64,000 nt of DNA from assembly GCA_019931185.1 (NCBI GenBank), contig JAINDK010000070.1, forward strand, positions 1-64,000, in the 5' to 3' direction. Shown here in pieces: positions 24,285-32,718 of this stretch. The position numbers and the translations under genes are program-made. Positions within the stretch are counted from its first letter, which is position 1, and every line of letters begins with the position of its first letter. The notes below the pieces were generated by a model, which saw only the letters and a program-made list of their open reading frames with translations, was not told the DNA's origin and did not search any database. The DNA comes from Bryobacter sp. CoA8 C33 (GTDB taxonomy: Bacteria > Acidobacteriota > Terriglobia > Bryobacterales > Bryobacteraceae).

Positions 24285-24839
24285 ATGCCTTCCGCCTATG
24301 CCCTGCACCTTATCGAGCGGCTCTCCGCTCTTCTGCGTAGCGAAGTCCGCAGAACTGCGGCGCTCGAAGGGCTTGAACCCGTTCACGTGGTAGCTCTCTG
24401 GTACCTTTCTCGGTCCAATTCCTTCAGCGACAATCCCTTGGCCGTTGGTGCGTTTCTTGGCCTGACGAAGGGAAACATGTCGCAGCGCCTGAACGTGCTC
24501 GAAGCGAAGGGGTTCCTTGCAAAGGGCGTCGACAAGGAGGATCGGCGCCGGGTTCACCTCTCGCTGACGCCTTCCGGAAAGGCGGCTCTCGGACGGCTCT
24601 ATCCACCAGCGAGTTGGATCAACGGCGCAAGCCCCGAACTCGAACAGGGCTTGGAGAATGCCCTTCAATCGATCATTGCCGCCCATGGAGGCAAATCTTT
24701 CGGCATCTGCCGTACCTGTCGCTTTCACGATTCCCGCGCCTCCGGCGGCTTCTGCCAACTCCTCCAAATCCCCCTCTCCGCCAAACAGGCTGGCCAGATC
24801 TGCCAGGAGCATCAAGCACGGGAGGTACATCCGTCGTGA
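24285..24839 (+). CDS. MarR family regulator with cysteine-rich C-terminal tail
   Basis: 184 residues. Residues about 5-125 form a MarR winged helix: LEPVHVVALWYLSRSN, recognition helix region FLGLTKGNMSQRLNVLEAKG, and the wing KEDRRRVHLSLTPSGKAAL. After a linker, the tail (about 147-184) carries Cys-x2-Cys (CRTC), a third Cys (GFCQLL) and Cys-x-x-His (CQEH), a pattern able to hold zinc or an Fe-S cluster. This suggests metal or redox/NO sensing, which suits the divergent protoglobin and thioredoxin-fold genes. The stop overlaps the MOSC gene start (GTGA), so both are one operon. Confidence 0.9.
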   Translation: MPSAYALHLIERLSALLRSEVRRTAALEGLEPVHVVALWYLSRSNSFSDNPLAVGAFLGLTKGNMSQRLNVLEAKGFLAKGVDKEDRRRVHLSLTPSGKAALGRLYPPASWINGASPELEQGLENALQSIIAAHGGKSFGICRTCRFHDSRASGGFCQLLQIPLSAKQAGQICQEHQAREVHPS

Positions 24840-25468
24840 CTGTTCTGACCATCAGGAAGGGCACCATCAAGCAAAGAATCCAGGCTGACGGGAAACCTTG
24901 GGACACCGCCATCGTCAAGACGGCGGTGGCGGGACCCGTCTCCATTTCGGCCACGGGAATTGATGGCGATCAGCAGGCGGATCGCGAACACCATGGTGGC
25001 GTGGACAAGGCGATCCTGCTTTACTGTCGCGATCACTACCGCCTCTGGCGGCAAGAGTACGCTACTGCCGCGCCTCCTGAAGGTTCCCTGGGAGAGAACC
25101 TGGAAGTCAGCGGACTCAGCGAAGAATCCGTTTGCATCGGGGATATCCATGTTTGTAGGGGCGTTCGTCTCGAAGTGAGTCAACCACGTCAGCCATGCTG
25201 GAAGCCCGCCGTTCTTCATTCGCTGCCGGACCTGACGGCTCGCATGCTGAAAAGTGGACGCATCGGCTGGTACGTCAGAGTGCTTCAGGGCGGCTTCATC
25301 GAGGCCCCGGCGATTTGGGAACTGGTGTCCCGCCCCAATCCGCAGTGGACCGTTCAGCGCTCTTCATTCGTGCGACACTTCAGCCGCGACTCCGCCGAAA
25401 TAGCCTCCTTGTCCTCCCTGAAAGCGCTATCCGCGGTCTGGCGAGGGGCACTCGCGGGAAGGCGATAA
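24836..25468 (+). CDS. MOSC domain protein (YiiM-like)
   Basis: 210 residues with the MOSC fold used by molybdenum-cofactor sulfurases and N-hydroxylated-base reductases. Visible: ATGIDGDQQADREHHGGVDKAI (the HGG-x-DKA motif), PEGSLGENLEVSGL, and the conserved cysteine in QPRQPCWKPA. The 3-alpha tail (RMLKSGRIGWYVRVLQGGF) matches YiiM, which acts on 6-N-hydroxylaminopurine with electron partners. Start is GTG 24836, overlapping the MarR stop. It may detoxify N-hydroxylated compounds formed under nitrosative stress; that link is inference from context. Confidence 0.9.
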   Translation: MTVLTIRKGTIKQRIQADGKPWDTAIVKTAVAGPVSISATGIDGDQQADREHHGGVDKAILLYCRDHYRLWRQEYATAAPPEGSLGENLEVSGLSEESVCIGDIHVCRGVRLEVSQPRQPCWKPAVLHSLPDLTARMLKSGRIGWYVRVLQGGFIEAPAIWELVSRPNPQWTVQRSSFVRHFSRDSAEIASLSSLKALSAVWRGALAGRR

Positions 25469-26227
25469 GCTTCACCCGCTGCGTCCTCGCCCGTTAGAAA
25501 AACGCGGCCCCGAACTCTTCGCCTTCCCCTCCCCATCGCTTCCTTGCCGTTCAGAACTCTCCCGCCGGCCCGGTACCACCCCACGGTCGCCAGCGGGATC
25601 TCCTCCGGCAGAGCCATCCCCAGCGCCCCGTCTCTCGCCGCCGCCCTCCCCCCTGAGAATACTTTCCTGCCGCCGGTCCCCCCGGCGCCTCGCCCTTGCC
25701 CCCGCCACACCAACGGGCGCCGCGCGTCCCCGCAGTAACGCCCGCTCCCGCCTCACGCACGCCAGGAAGTCCACCTTGAGCGTCGACCGCGAGGCCCCAA
25801 ACGCCGCACTTTGCCAGTCTGAGGACCCGCCGGAAGTTGATGGACTGGAAACTCCCCCGCCCCGAACCGGACCATCCCCGGCCCCAACCCGGCGCAGCAC
25901 GCCGGAGCATCGAGCCCCGGCCCGCCGCCCCCCCCCATCTCCCCACCCGCGCCATCTCCCCCCTCCGCCCAAACGATTCCCACCCCGGCTGGGATCGCCG
26001 GGACTCTGACGCCCGATGCGGGGCGGGGCTAATTCCACAGGATCAAAGAGCGCTAGCCCTCTGATCTTTTCTGGGTAGACATGGCGCAAAGCGTCGGCGA
26101 AGTGGACGAAAGTATTCCAAGAAATTCTTTTGTGGGGGAGGGGAAGGGAAGCGGGCAATTTCGTTAGCCCGCTGATGATGGGATGATTTTGCCCGGGGTG
26201 GAAGTTTGGCGGCGAAGCCGCGCGGAG
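25469..26227. other. 760-bp gene-free, strongly C-rich region
   Basis: No gene is supported in this long gap. The plus strand is very pyrimidine-rich (long C runs near 25650-25980), so the minus strand has G-runs that could form G-quadruplexes. Minus-strand open frames are Gly/Arg-rich artefacts. A short minus-strand segment near 26040-26130 reads WNTFVHFADALRHVYPEKIR and looks more protein-like than the rest, but no start, domain or partner was found. It could be decayed coding sequence at the right edge of the accessory island. Confidence 0.4.
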
Positions 26228-26240
26228 TATGATTACGGCA

Positions 26241-27458
26241 ATGACTCGAAGAATGTTGGTGTTGATGGCGCTGCCGCTGCTGGGGGCGGACGATTACTTT
26301 CCGCCGCCGGATGCCCAGGGAGGCTGGCGGAGGCTCAAGACCGCGTCGAGCATCGCGCGCCGCGCGGGCATGGATCTGGCGAAGCTCGACGCGGCTTTCG
26401 CCTATGCACAGGGGACGGCGCAGCATGGCGGATTGCTGGTGGTGCGGCATGGCTATCTGCTGTACGAAAAGTATTACGGCCGGGGCGACCGGGAAGCGCT
26501 GCCGGAGTTGGCCTCGGTGGGGAAGGCGTTCACGTCGGCGGCGCTGGGTATGGCGATGATGGACAAGCCCGCGGTCTTTGCCCAGGGGCTGGATGAGAGG
26601 GTGTGGACGCCGAAGCTGTTGCCGGCGGAGGCGTTTCCCGTCGACGACGAACGCAAGCTAAAGATTACGCTGGGTCAGGTGTTATCGATGGCGGCCGGGA
26701 TTCGCGGCACGAATCCAGTGTATGTGAAGGGGGAAAAGCAGGTCTGGGAGAATCCGACGATCGACAATGGACCGTGGTCGACGACGGACGAATTCGCGCT
26801 GCGGCAGACGTTGTGGTGCCACCCCGGGGATTGCTACTCGTACTCGACGGCCTCGAGCCATATCCCGGCGATAGTCGTCCGCCATGTGATGGGAATGGAA
26901 ATGGAAGAGTATCTGCGGCGGCGGCTGACGGGGCCGCTGGGCTTTGGCGATTGGGGATATGCGATGTACCGGCCCAAGCTGAAGAGCGGGATTGACGCGC
27001 AAGGCCGCATGCTGCACACCCCCGGAGGCGGCAGCATCGCCGTGCGGGCGACGGATATGCTGCGTTTTGGCTATCTGTTTCTCAAGCAGGGGCGCTGGGG
27101 GAAGCGCCAGATCTTGCCGGCTGAGTTTGTGGCTCAGTGCGGGCGCGGTGTTTCCTACAACCCGCACTATACACACTCGTTCAACTTCAACGTGAACGAG
27201 GACGGGCATCTGGCGGGGGCGCCGCGGGACGCATTCTGGAAGGGCGGCGCGGGAGGATATGCGATCTATGTCGTGCCGTCGCTCGATTTGGTGGTTTGGA
27301 AACTGGGCGGCAATGAGGGGCAGTATGATCCGGCGTTGACGCGTTTGCCGGTGCGCTACCGCTATGACGGCTCGCGGGCGGACTGGAAGGCGCCGGCCAA
27401 TGCCGGCGACACCACGGGCAAGACGCTCGAAATGGTGATCCGGGCGATTACTCCTTAG
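26241..27458 (+). CDS. Secreted serine hydrolase, beta-lactamase/class C family
   Basis: 405 residues with a short signal peptide (MTRRMLVLMALPLLG). The penicillin-binding-fold motifs are present: nucleophile Ser and general-base Lys in ASVGKAF (SxxK), the tyrosine motif in SYSTASSHIP (YST in place of YxN), and a late GGAGG-type turn (WKGGAGGYAIYVVPSLDLVV). Class C members include esterases, D-amino-acid peptidases and beta-lactamases, and the substrate is not evident. ATG 26241 is preferred because TATGAT (26228-26233) lies seven bases before it, and the other ATG at 26229 falls inside this -10. Confidence 0.85.
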   Translation: MTRRMLVLMALPLLGADDYFPPPDAQGGWRRLKTASSIARRAGMDLAKLDAAFAYAQGTAQHGGLLVVRHGYLLYEKYYGRGDREALPELASVGKAFTSAALGMAMMDKPAVFAQGLDERVWTPKLLPAEAFPVDDERKLKITLGQVLSMAAGIRGTNPVYVKGEKQVWENPTIDNGPWSTTDEFALRQTLWCHPGDCYSYSTASSHIPAIVVRHVMGMEMEEYLRRRLTGPLGFGDWGYAMYRPKLKSGIDAQGRMLHTPGGGSIAVRATDMLRFGYLFLKQGRWGKRQILPAEFVAQCGRGVSYNPHYTHSFNFNVNEDGHLAGAPRDAFWKGGAGGYAIYVVPSLDLVVWKLGGNEGQYDPALTRLPVRYRYDGSRADWKAPANAGDTTGKTLEMVIRAITP

Positions 27459-27483
27459 CCTCGGGCCGATATAAGCTCGATGC

Positions 27484-29388
27484 ATGTACGTCTTTGTCCC
27501 CGTTCTGCTGGCCGCGAGCTTGCTGGCGCAGACTGAAGCGCGGCCGGGCCGCTTTGTTGTGGAACATCCGACCCTGCACAACCTCGGCTTTGAGTGGAAG
27601 ATCGAGGGGGATGCCAACCGCAATGCCCGCGTCGGGGTGCGTTACCGGGCGGCCGGGGAGACGGCGTGGAAGACGGCGCAGCCGCTGTTGCGCATCGGCG
27701 GTGAGCGCCCCCATCGCGAACGCGAAAGCATGACTTACACGGTGCCACACGGGTTTGCGGGATCGATTTTCGGGCTGAAACCGGGGACGGCCTATGAGTG
27801 TGAATTCACGATGGCGGATCCGGACGGCGTGAGCGGCAGCGCCGTCGAGCGGGTGAGGGTGGCGACGCGGACTGAGCCGCGGCCGTATCGCGGCGGGCGC
27901 GTGTTGCATGTATATCCGGCCGATCATGTAGGGCCGAAGATCGAGCCTTCCTATATTGGGCTGAAGGCGGCTTATTATGGCGAGGGCCGCGGCGACTGGA
28001 CGGCCGTGCGCATGACCAAGGCGCAGCCGGGGGACACGATCCTCGTCCATGCCGGGCTGTACCGGCCGGAGCGCTATAACTACGTCGATCCGCTTTCGGC
28101 GCCGTTTACCGGATCCTGGTCGCTGTCGCTCAAGGGTACGGCGGAAAGGCCGATCACGATTCAGGGGGCGGGTGACGGGGAAGCAATTTTCGACGGCGGG
28201 GGCAATGCGCGTCTCTTCGACATGATGGCCTCGGCGCATCACATTATCGAGGGGCTGACCTTTCGCAACACCGAAATTGCAATCTTCGCCGGAGAGAAGG
28301 AAGTGCTGGGGGCGAGCCATCTGACGGTGCGCCAATGCCGTTTTGAGGATGTCGGTACCGGCGTCTGGACGGAATCGGCCGACTCGCGGGACTTTCTCAT
28401 CAGTGACAATCTCTTTCTCGGGCGGGAAGACCAGATGCGCCTGATTGGCTGGAATCAGGCGGGACAAAGGACGGCGGGCATTTATCCATCGCATCAGCTA
28501 AGGAGCTTTTTCGCCGTGAAGGTATATGGGCCCGGGCATGTGATCGCCCACAATGCCGTGGCGTATTTTCATGACGGGATTTGTATCTCCACGTATGGGC
28601 CGCCAGAGGCCGACCCCGAACGCCAAGCCTCTTCGATCGATATCTACAACAACGACATCCATCTATCCAACGATGACTTCATCGAGGCCGACGGCGGTGT
28701 GCATAATATACGGGTCTACCACAACCGGGGGGTGAACGCCGCCCACAACGGCTACAGCGCGCAGCCGGTGTTCGGGGGGCCGGTGTATTTTCTCCGCAAC
28801 TTGGCGTACCAGATTCCCGCCGGCGGGGCGCTGAAGTTCAATGCCTCACCGGCCGGCATCATCGCTTATCACAACACGTTCATTGCCGAGCAGGCCGCGG
28901 GTGAGCCTTATTACAACGCGCATTTCCGCAACAATCTCTTTCTCGGCCGGGATACGCCGAACAAGGGCATCATGGTGTGGGCGCATGCTTCGAGCGACTT
29001 TAGCAGCGACTACAATGGCTTTCGCCCGAACCGCGGGGTAAAGGAGCAGTATACGTGGCAGGGGCCGGGGGCGGCGAAGCAGAGCTTCGCCACGCTCGAG
29101 GAAGTGCGCCGGGCCACGGGGGCGGAGAGCCACGGTATCGAGCTCGATTACGACATTTTTGAAAAGCTGGGCGCCCCGGATGCCAACCGCCGCTATCAGG
29201 TCTACCATTCGCCGGATCTCAACTTTGGGCTTCGCGCCGGGGGCCGGGCCGTGGACGCGGCCGAGCCGCTGGTGAATATCAACGACGGCTTCAGCGGCAA
29301 GGCGCCGGATCTGGGCGCGCTCGAGCTCGGCCAGCCGCTGCCGCATTACGGGCCGCGCTGGATCACCTGGGCGCCGTTTTACCGGTAG
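27484..29388 (+). CDS. Secreted right-handed beta-helix protein (polysaccharide-lyase-like)
   Basis: 634 residues. Signal peptide MYVFVPVLLAASLLAQ, then an Fn3-like domain (about 25-135, ending KPGTAYECEFTMADPDG...). A parallel beta-helix follows with repeated short turns: RPITIQGAGDGEAIFDGGGN, HHIIEGLTFRNTEI, SHLTVRQCRFEDV, SRDFLISDNLFLG, SSIDIYNNDIHLSNDDFIEADG. The region around VHAGLYRPERYNY resembles PL6 and other pectin/alginate/chondroitin lyases. It lacks enough diagnostic residues to name a substrate. It follows the serine hydrolase by 25 bp, with a -10-like TATAAG (27470-27475) just upstream of ATG 27484. It converges on the lectin-fold gene with a 26-bp overlap. Confidence 0.82.
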   Translation: MYVFVPVLLAASLLAQTEARPGRFVVEHPTLHNLGFEWKIEGDANRNARVGVRYRAAGETAWKTAQPLLRIGGERPHRERESMTYTVPHGFAGSIFGLKPGTAYECEFTMADPDGVSGSAVERVRVATRTEPRPYRGGRVLHVYPADHVGPKIEPSYIGLKAAYYGEGRGDWTAVRMTKAQPGDTILVHAGLYRPERYNYVDPLSAPFTGSWSLSLKGTAERPITIQGAGDGEAIFDGGGNARLFDMMASAHHIIEGLTFRNTEIAIFAGEKEVLGASHLTVRQCRFEDVGTGVWTESADSRDFLISDNLFLGREDQMRLIGWNQAGQRTAGIYPSHQLRSFFAVKVYGPGHVIAHNAVAYFHDGICISTYGPPEADPERQASSIDIYNNDIHLSNDDFIEADGGVHNIRVYHNRGVNAAHNGYSAQPVFGGPVYFLRNLAYQIPAGGALKFNASPAGIIAYHNTFIAEQAAGEPYYNAHFRNNLFLGRDTPNKGIMVWAHASSDFSSDYNGFRPNRGVKEQYTWQGPGAAKQSFATLEEVRRATGAESHGIELDYDIFEKLGAPDANRRYQVYHSPDLNFGLRAGGRAVDAAEPLVNINDGFSGKAPDLGALELGQPLPHYGPRWITWAPFYR

Positions 29389-30121
29389 ACGGCGTTGTAA
29401 TGGCAATGTCGGCGAGTGTTTCACCGAGCAGAAAGTCATCGAAATAAATGGTGTCTTCCGCCGCGGTGTGCGGGCTGCGGTGGATGCCCGGCTGGCAGAA
29501 ATAAACCGCCTCGGGCCCTTTGGCGCGGACCTGTTTTTCCAGCACGATCTCGCCATCAAACCAGAGCCGGACGAAGCCTTTGGTCTCATCCTCGCTCCAG
29601 CGGATCTGCATGCCGAGCTGGTGCCATTGGCGGGGGCTGAAGCGGGCCGTCCAGTGCACGCCGTCGCGGCCGAGGTTGCCGGTGCCGTAGCGGATGAGGG
29701 TTTGGCCTTCGCTGCCGGGCTCGAGCCACCACGTCATGACATTGCGGTAGCGGGGCGGCGGGTTGCCCTCCCAATAAAAGAAGTTGTCGCGCTCGCGCGG
29801 CGGGTCTTCAACGCGCAGCCAGAAGCTGAGGAAGGTTTCATCGCCTTCGGCCACAGTCACGCGCGGGCCGCCCAGTTGCGCCCGCAACTGCTGCGCGTTA
29901 AAAATATCGTCGGCATGGATCGTGACTCTGGCGGCATAGTCGCCGCTGCGCGCCAGGCCTTTGACGACGGCGATGTTGCGTTCCTGGTTGTTCTGGCCCC
30001 GCGTGCCGGTGTTGTTCCACTGGCTCAGGTCTGCAGTCTCGAAGTCGGCGCGGAAGAGCACCTTGCCCGCCAGAACGGCGGCGGTGGCGGCCAGCAGGCC
30101 GGCTTGACGAAGTGCGCTCAT
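29363..30121 (-). CDS. Secreted concanavalin-fold protein, heparin-lyase-like
   Basis: 252 residues with signal peptide MSALRQAGLLAATAAVLAG. The body resembles the jelly-roll polysaccharide-lyase family that includes heparin lyase I and related enzymes: VLFRADFETADLSQWNN, FLSFWLRV, FYWEGN, the Trp-rich GVHWTARFSPRQWHQLGMQIRW, FVRLWFDGEIVLEKQ, and the closing strand IYFDDFLLGET. ATG 30121 lies 5 bp after the stop of the upstream 497-residue gene, so the two form an operon. The substrate is unknown; a role in glycan breakdown fits the beta-helix neighbour. Confidence 0.72.
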   Translation of the reverse strand: MSALRQAGLLAATAAVLAGKVLFRADFETADLSQWNNTGTRGQNNQERNIAVVKGLARSGDYAARVTIHADDIFNAQQLRAQLGGPRVTVAEGDETFLSFWLRVEDPPRERDNFFYWEGNPPPRYRNVMTWWLEPGSEGQTLIRYGTGNLGRDGVHWTARFSPRQWHQLGMQIRWSEDETKGFVRLWFDGEIVLEKQVRAKGPEAVYFCQPGIHRSPHTAAEDTIYFDDFLLGETLADIAITTPSTGKTAPR

Positions 30122-30125
30122 CTGA

Positions 30126-31619
30126 CTACTCCGTCCACAGCTTGTGATAGCGGCCCATCCAGTAGGGCAGCAGGAAGGTGGTTCCATCGTCCTCGGAGAT
30201 GGGGTCGCCGCCGCCGTCGAGAGTGAAGGGATTGCTGTTCCACTTCATGACGGCGCGCTCGTCGGCAGGCAGCAGCACGGTGGTTTCGCGGCGTCCGAAG
30301 CGGTCGGCGCCGGGGGCTAGCGGCAATTCCTTGCGCCAGCTGTTCTCGACGCGCCATTTGCGCAGGTCGAGGGGCATGCGCTCGAGAGTTTCAACCGAGG
30401 CGCGGCGCAATTGCCGGTTCTCACCCCGTCCCAGTTCGTAGATTGCGTTCCACAAAGGATTCTTCTCGCGCCGCTCATTTTCGAACCAGTCGTCCATGGC
30501 CTTGAGGATCGCTTCGCGGTATTGCGGATTCTTTTCATAGCGAATGAGGGGATAGAAGCTGAGCATGGCGAGTTCTTCGTCGCTGTAGTTGAGCTCGATG
30601 CGGCGTTGTTTGAGGAGGCCGGCAATCTTGAGATAACCGAGCTCTTCGGCGACCTTCTTCATTTCGGCGCCGTATTTAGCGTCGCCGGTTACGTGTTCGG
30701 TTGTGCGGAGAAAGCTCATGAGCTCGACGGAGTTGAGCGGACTGTCTTCCCGGCCCTCCCCGTCGAAATAGGCCGGCGACCATTTGCCCCAACGGGTGGG
30801 CTTGCCGGTCTTGGGGTCGATCAAATGGTAGCCGTGCTGGAGGATGTAATCCATTTGCCGGCGGCAGGTTTCACGTACCTGATCGCGCAATTCCCCACGC
30901 GGGAGGAGGTCCCAGGCGAGACCGAAGAGGAGGAAATGCCCGACGCTCTCATCGGAGCTGGTGTCGCTCTTGAACTCATGTTTCTGGTCTGGGGTCCAAT
31001 ACCAGAAACCGTCTTTGGGTTTCTCTTCGGACGGGTCGATGTAGGAGCGGGCGGGATAGCCCGGGGTTCCGGTGATCTGTTCGAGAAACAGCACGGCCCG
31101 CGTGGCTCGTTCGGCGCGGGTGAGCGCCTCCTTGCTGCCGGTGGCCGCGTACTCAAAGAGTTTGGCCGCGGCGTACATGGCCGTCCAGAGTCCGTCGTTA
31201 TCGTTGGAGACACGCTGTCCGCCGCGGGTATCAGCGATAAAGCCATGACGGTCATGCCGGGCCGCGATCTCCTCGTAGTGGCGCGCTTTGTCGGCCAGGC
31301 GGATCTTCTGGAACCAGAATTCACTTTGCCCGCATCGGGTTTGCACGATGACGTGGCCTTTTTCGGATTCGCGAAACCCGAGGACTTCATCACAGGGCAG
31401 GAAGCGCTTGCTGTGAAATAGACGGTCTTGGCGCAAGACGCCGCGCTCGCGCCGCGTCCAAGTGGCGCCATCACGCGCTTTCCAGGTTTCCTTGCCAGCT
31501 GAAGCAATGATATCGTCTTGCTTTACGTATACCTGTTCAAATGGTTTAAGCATTATGGATTGCGAAAGAAGGGGCAGGCAAAGCAGTAGAAAGATGAAAC
31601 ACACCATGGTGATAAACAT
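30126..31619 (-). CDS. Secreted protein of unknown function, probable alpha/alpha-barrel
   Basis: 497 residues with a clear signal peptide (MFITMVCFIFLLLCLPLLSQS). The rest is helical and rich in Trp, Arg and acidic residues. Pairs of helices with repeated aromatic motifs (DGLWTAMYAAAKLFEYAATG, ESVGHFLLFGLAWDLLPRG, QMDYILQHGYHLID) suggest a six-hairpin or alpha6/alpha6 toroid as in many glycoside hydrolases and lyases. I do not recognise the family. It is the first gene of an operon with the lectin-fold lyase-like gene, so glycan processing outside the cytoplasm is the best guess. Confidence 0.78.
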   Translation of the reverse strand: MFITMVCFIFLLLCLPLLSQSIMLKPFEQVYVKQDDIIASAGKETWKARDGATWTRRERGVLRQDRLFHSKRFLPCDEVLGFRESEKGHVIVQTRCGQSEFWFQKIRLADKARHYEEIAARHDRHGFIADTRGGQRVSNDNDGLWTAMYAAAKLFEYAATGSKEALTRAERATRAVLFLEQITGTPGYPARSYIDPSEEKPKDGFWYWTPDQKHEFKSDTSSDESVGHFLLFGLAWDLLPRGELRDQVRETCRRQMDYILQHGYHLIDPKTGKPTRWGKWSPAYFDGEGREDSPLNSVELMSFLRTTEHVTGDAKYGAEMKKVAEELGYLKIAGLLKQRRIELNYSDEELAMLSFYPLIRYEKNPQYREAILKAMDDWFENERREKNPLWNAIYELGRGENRQLRRASVETLERMPLDLRKWRVENSWRKELPLAPGADRFGRRETTVLLPADERAVMKWNSNPFTLDGGGDPISEDDGTTFLLPYWMGRYHKLWTE

Positions 31620-31754
31620 AGCGGAAAATAGACTTTTTTGCCGATACGAGTTTAGGGAAAGGTGCCGTTGCCTCCAATCGGGGGAACACGAAGAAAAAAA
31701 GCTAACGTAATGCCGTAGACTCGAAAGGTAGCAGGTTGGTCAAAGAGCAGAGGA

Positions 31755-32714
31755 ATGAAGGTTCTTATCGCTGACGACTCGATTGTGAGTCGGCATATGT
31801 TGGAAGCAACGGTGCGCAAATGGGGTTATGAGCCGGTAGTGGCTTGTGACGGACAGGAGGCGTGGGACGTCCTGCAGCAGGAACATGCCCCGCAACTGGC
31901 CATATTGGATTGGGTGATGCCACAACTGACCGGCCCGGAGGTATGCCGACTGACGCGGCAGCAGCACAAGGACAAGTACACCTATATGTTGCTGTTGACG
32001 AGCAAGAACCAGCGGGAAGATCTGATTGAGGGCATGGATGCTGGGGCGGACGACTACATCACGAAGCCGTTCAACCATCATGAGTTGCAGGTGCGTTTGC
32101 GCGCCGGACGCCGCATCGTTGATCTGCAGAGCGAATTGCTGCTGACGCAGGCGGCGTTGCGGCTACAGGCAACGCATGATGCGCTGACGAAGGTTTACAA
32201 CCGGCACTCGATCTTTGAGGTTTTGGGCCGCGAGTTGGGGCGGGCTGAGCGTGAGAATCTGCCGATTGGCGTGGCGCTGCTCGATATCGATTTTTTCAAG
32301 GCGGTCAACGACACCTATGGACACATTGCGGGGGACGCGGTCTTGGTTGAGGCCGCGCGCCGGATCAAGGCCGCTATCCGTTCATACGACTCGATCGGGC
32401 GCTATGGCGGGGAAGAATTCCTAGTGATTTTGCCTGGCTGCGATGAGGAGTGCACGCGCAATCAAGCGGAGAGAATTCGGCGGGGACTGGCGAGTGAACC
32501 AATGCCAATCCATGAGGATGCTTACTCGGACGTGTCCCTGGCTCTGACGGCGAGTTTCGGGGCGACGACGGTACTGCCCGGTTTTGCGGCCACGATCGAA
32601 GAAGTATTGCGGATTGCCGACGAGAACCTCTATGAGGCGAAGAGAGCAGGGCGAAATCGCGTAACATTCCGCTCGATGCTGGAACGAGACGAAGTTTCCG
32701 CGACCAGCCTCTAG
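31755..32714 (+). CDS. Response regulator with diguanylate cyclase output (PleD-like)
   Basis: 319 residues: receiver domain 1-120 with phospho-acceptor Asp52 in AILDWVMPQ, acid pocket Asp7-Asp8, Thr82 and Lys104 (ITKPF). GGDEF domain about 140-305 with the active-site GGEEF (218-222) and, five residues before it, the inhibitory I-site RSYD (209-212). It should therefore make c-di-GMP on phosphorylation and be product-inhibited. No kinase gene is adjacent. AGAGGA precedes ATG 31755. The convergent amidase gene ends 4 bp past its stop. Confidence 0.95.
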   Translation: MKVLIADDSIVSRHMLEATVRKWGYEPVVACDGQEAWDVLQQEHAPQLAILDWVMPQLTGPEVCRLTRQQHKDKYTYMLLLTSKNQREDLIEGMDAGADDYITKPFNHHELQVRLRAGRRIVDLQSELLLTQAALRLQATHDALTKVYNRHSIFEVLGRELGRAERENLPIGVALLDIDFFKAVNDTYGHIAGDAVLVEAARRIKAAIRSYDSIGRYGGEEFLVILPGCDEECTRNQAERIRRGLASEPMPIHEDAYSDVSLALTASFGATTVLPGFAATIEEVLRIADENLYEAKRAGRNRVTFRSMLERDEVSATSL

Positions 32715-32718
32715 AAGG

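Noticed and set aside
25472-26158. 228-codon minus-strand open frame
   Set aside because: Mostly Gly/Arg low-complexity from G-runs; only a short WNTFVHFADALRHVYPEKIR part looks protein-like, with no start site or domain support.
27448-28494. 348-codon minus-strand open frame
   Set aside because: Antisense to the beta-helix gene and without any motif.
30411-31421. 336-codon plus-strand open frame
   Set aside because: Antisense to the secreted 497-residue gene, which has a signal peptide and helical repeats; this frame has only valine/glycine-rich shadow sequence.
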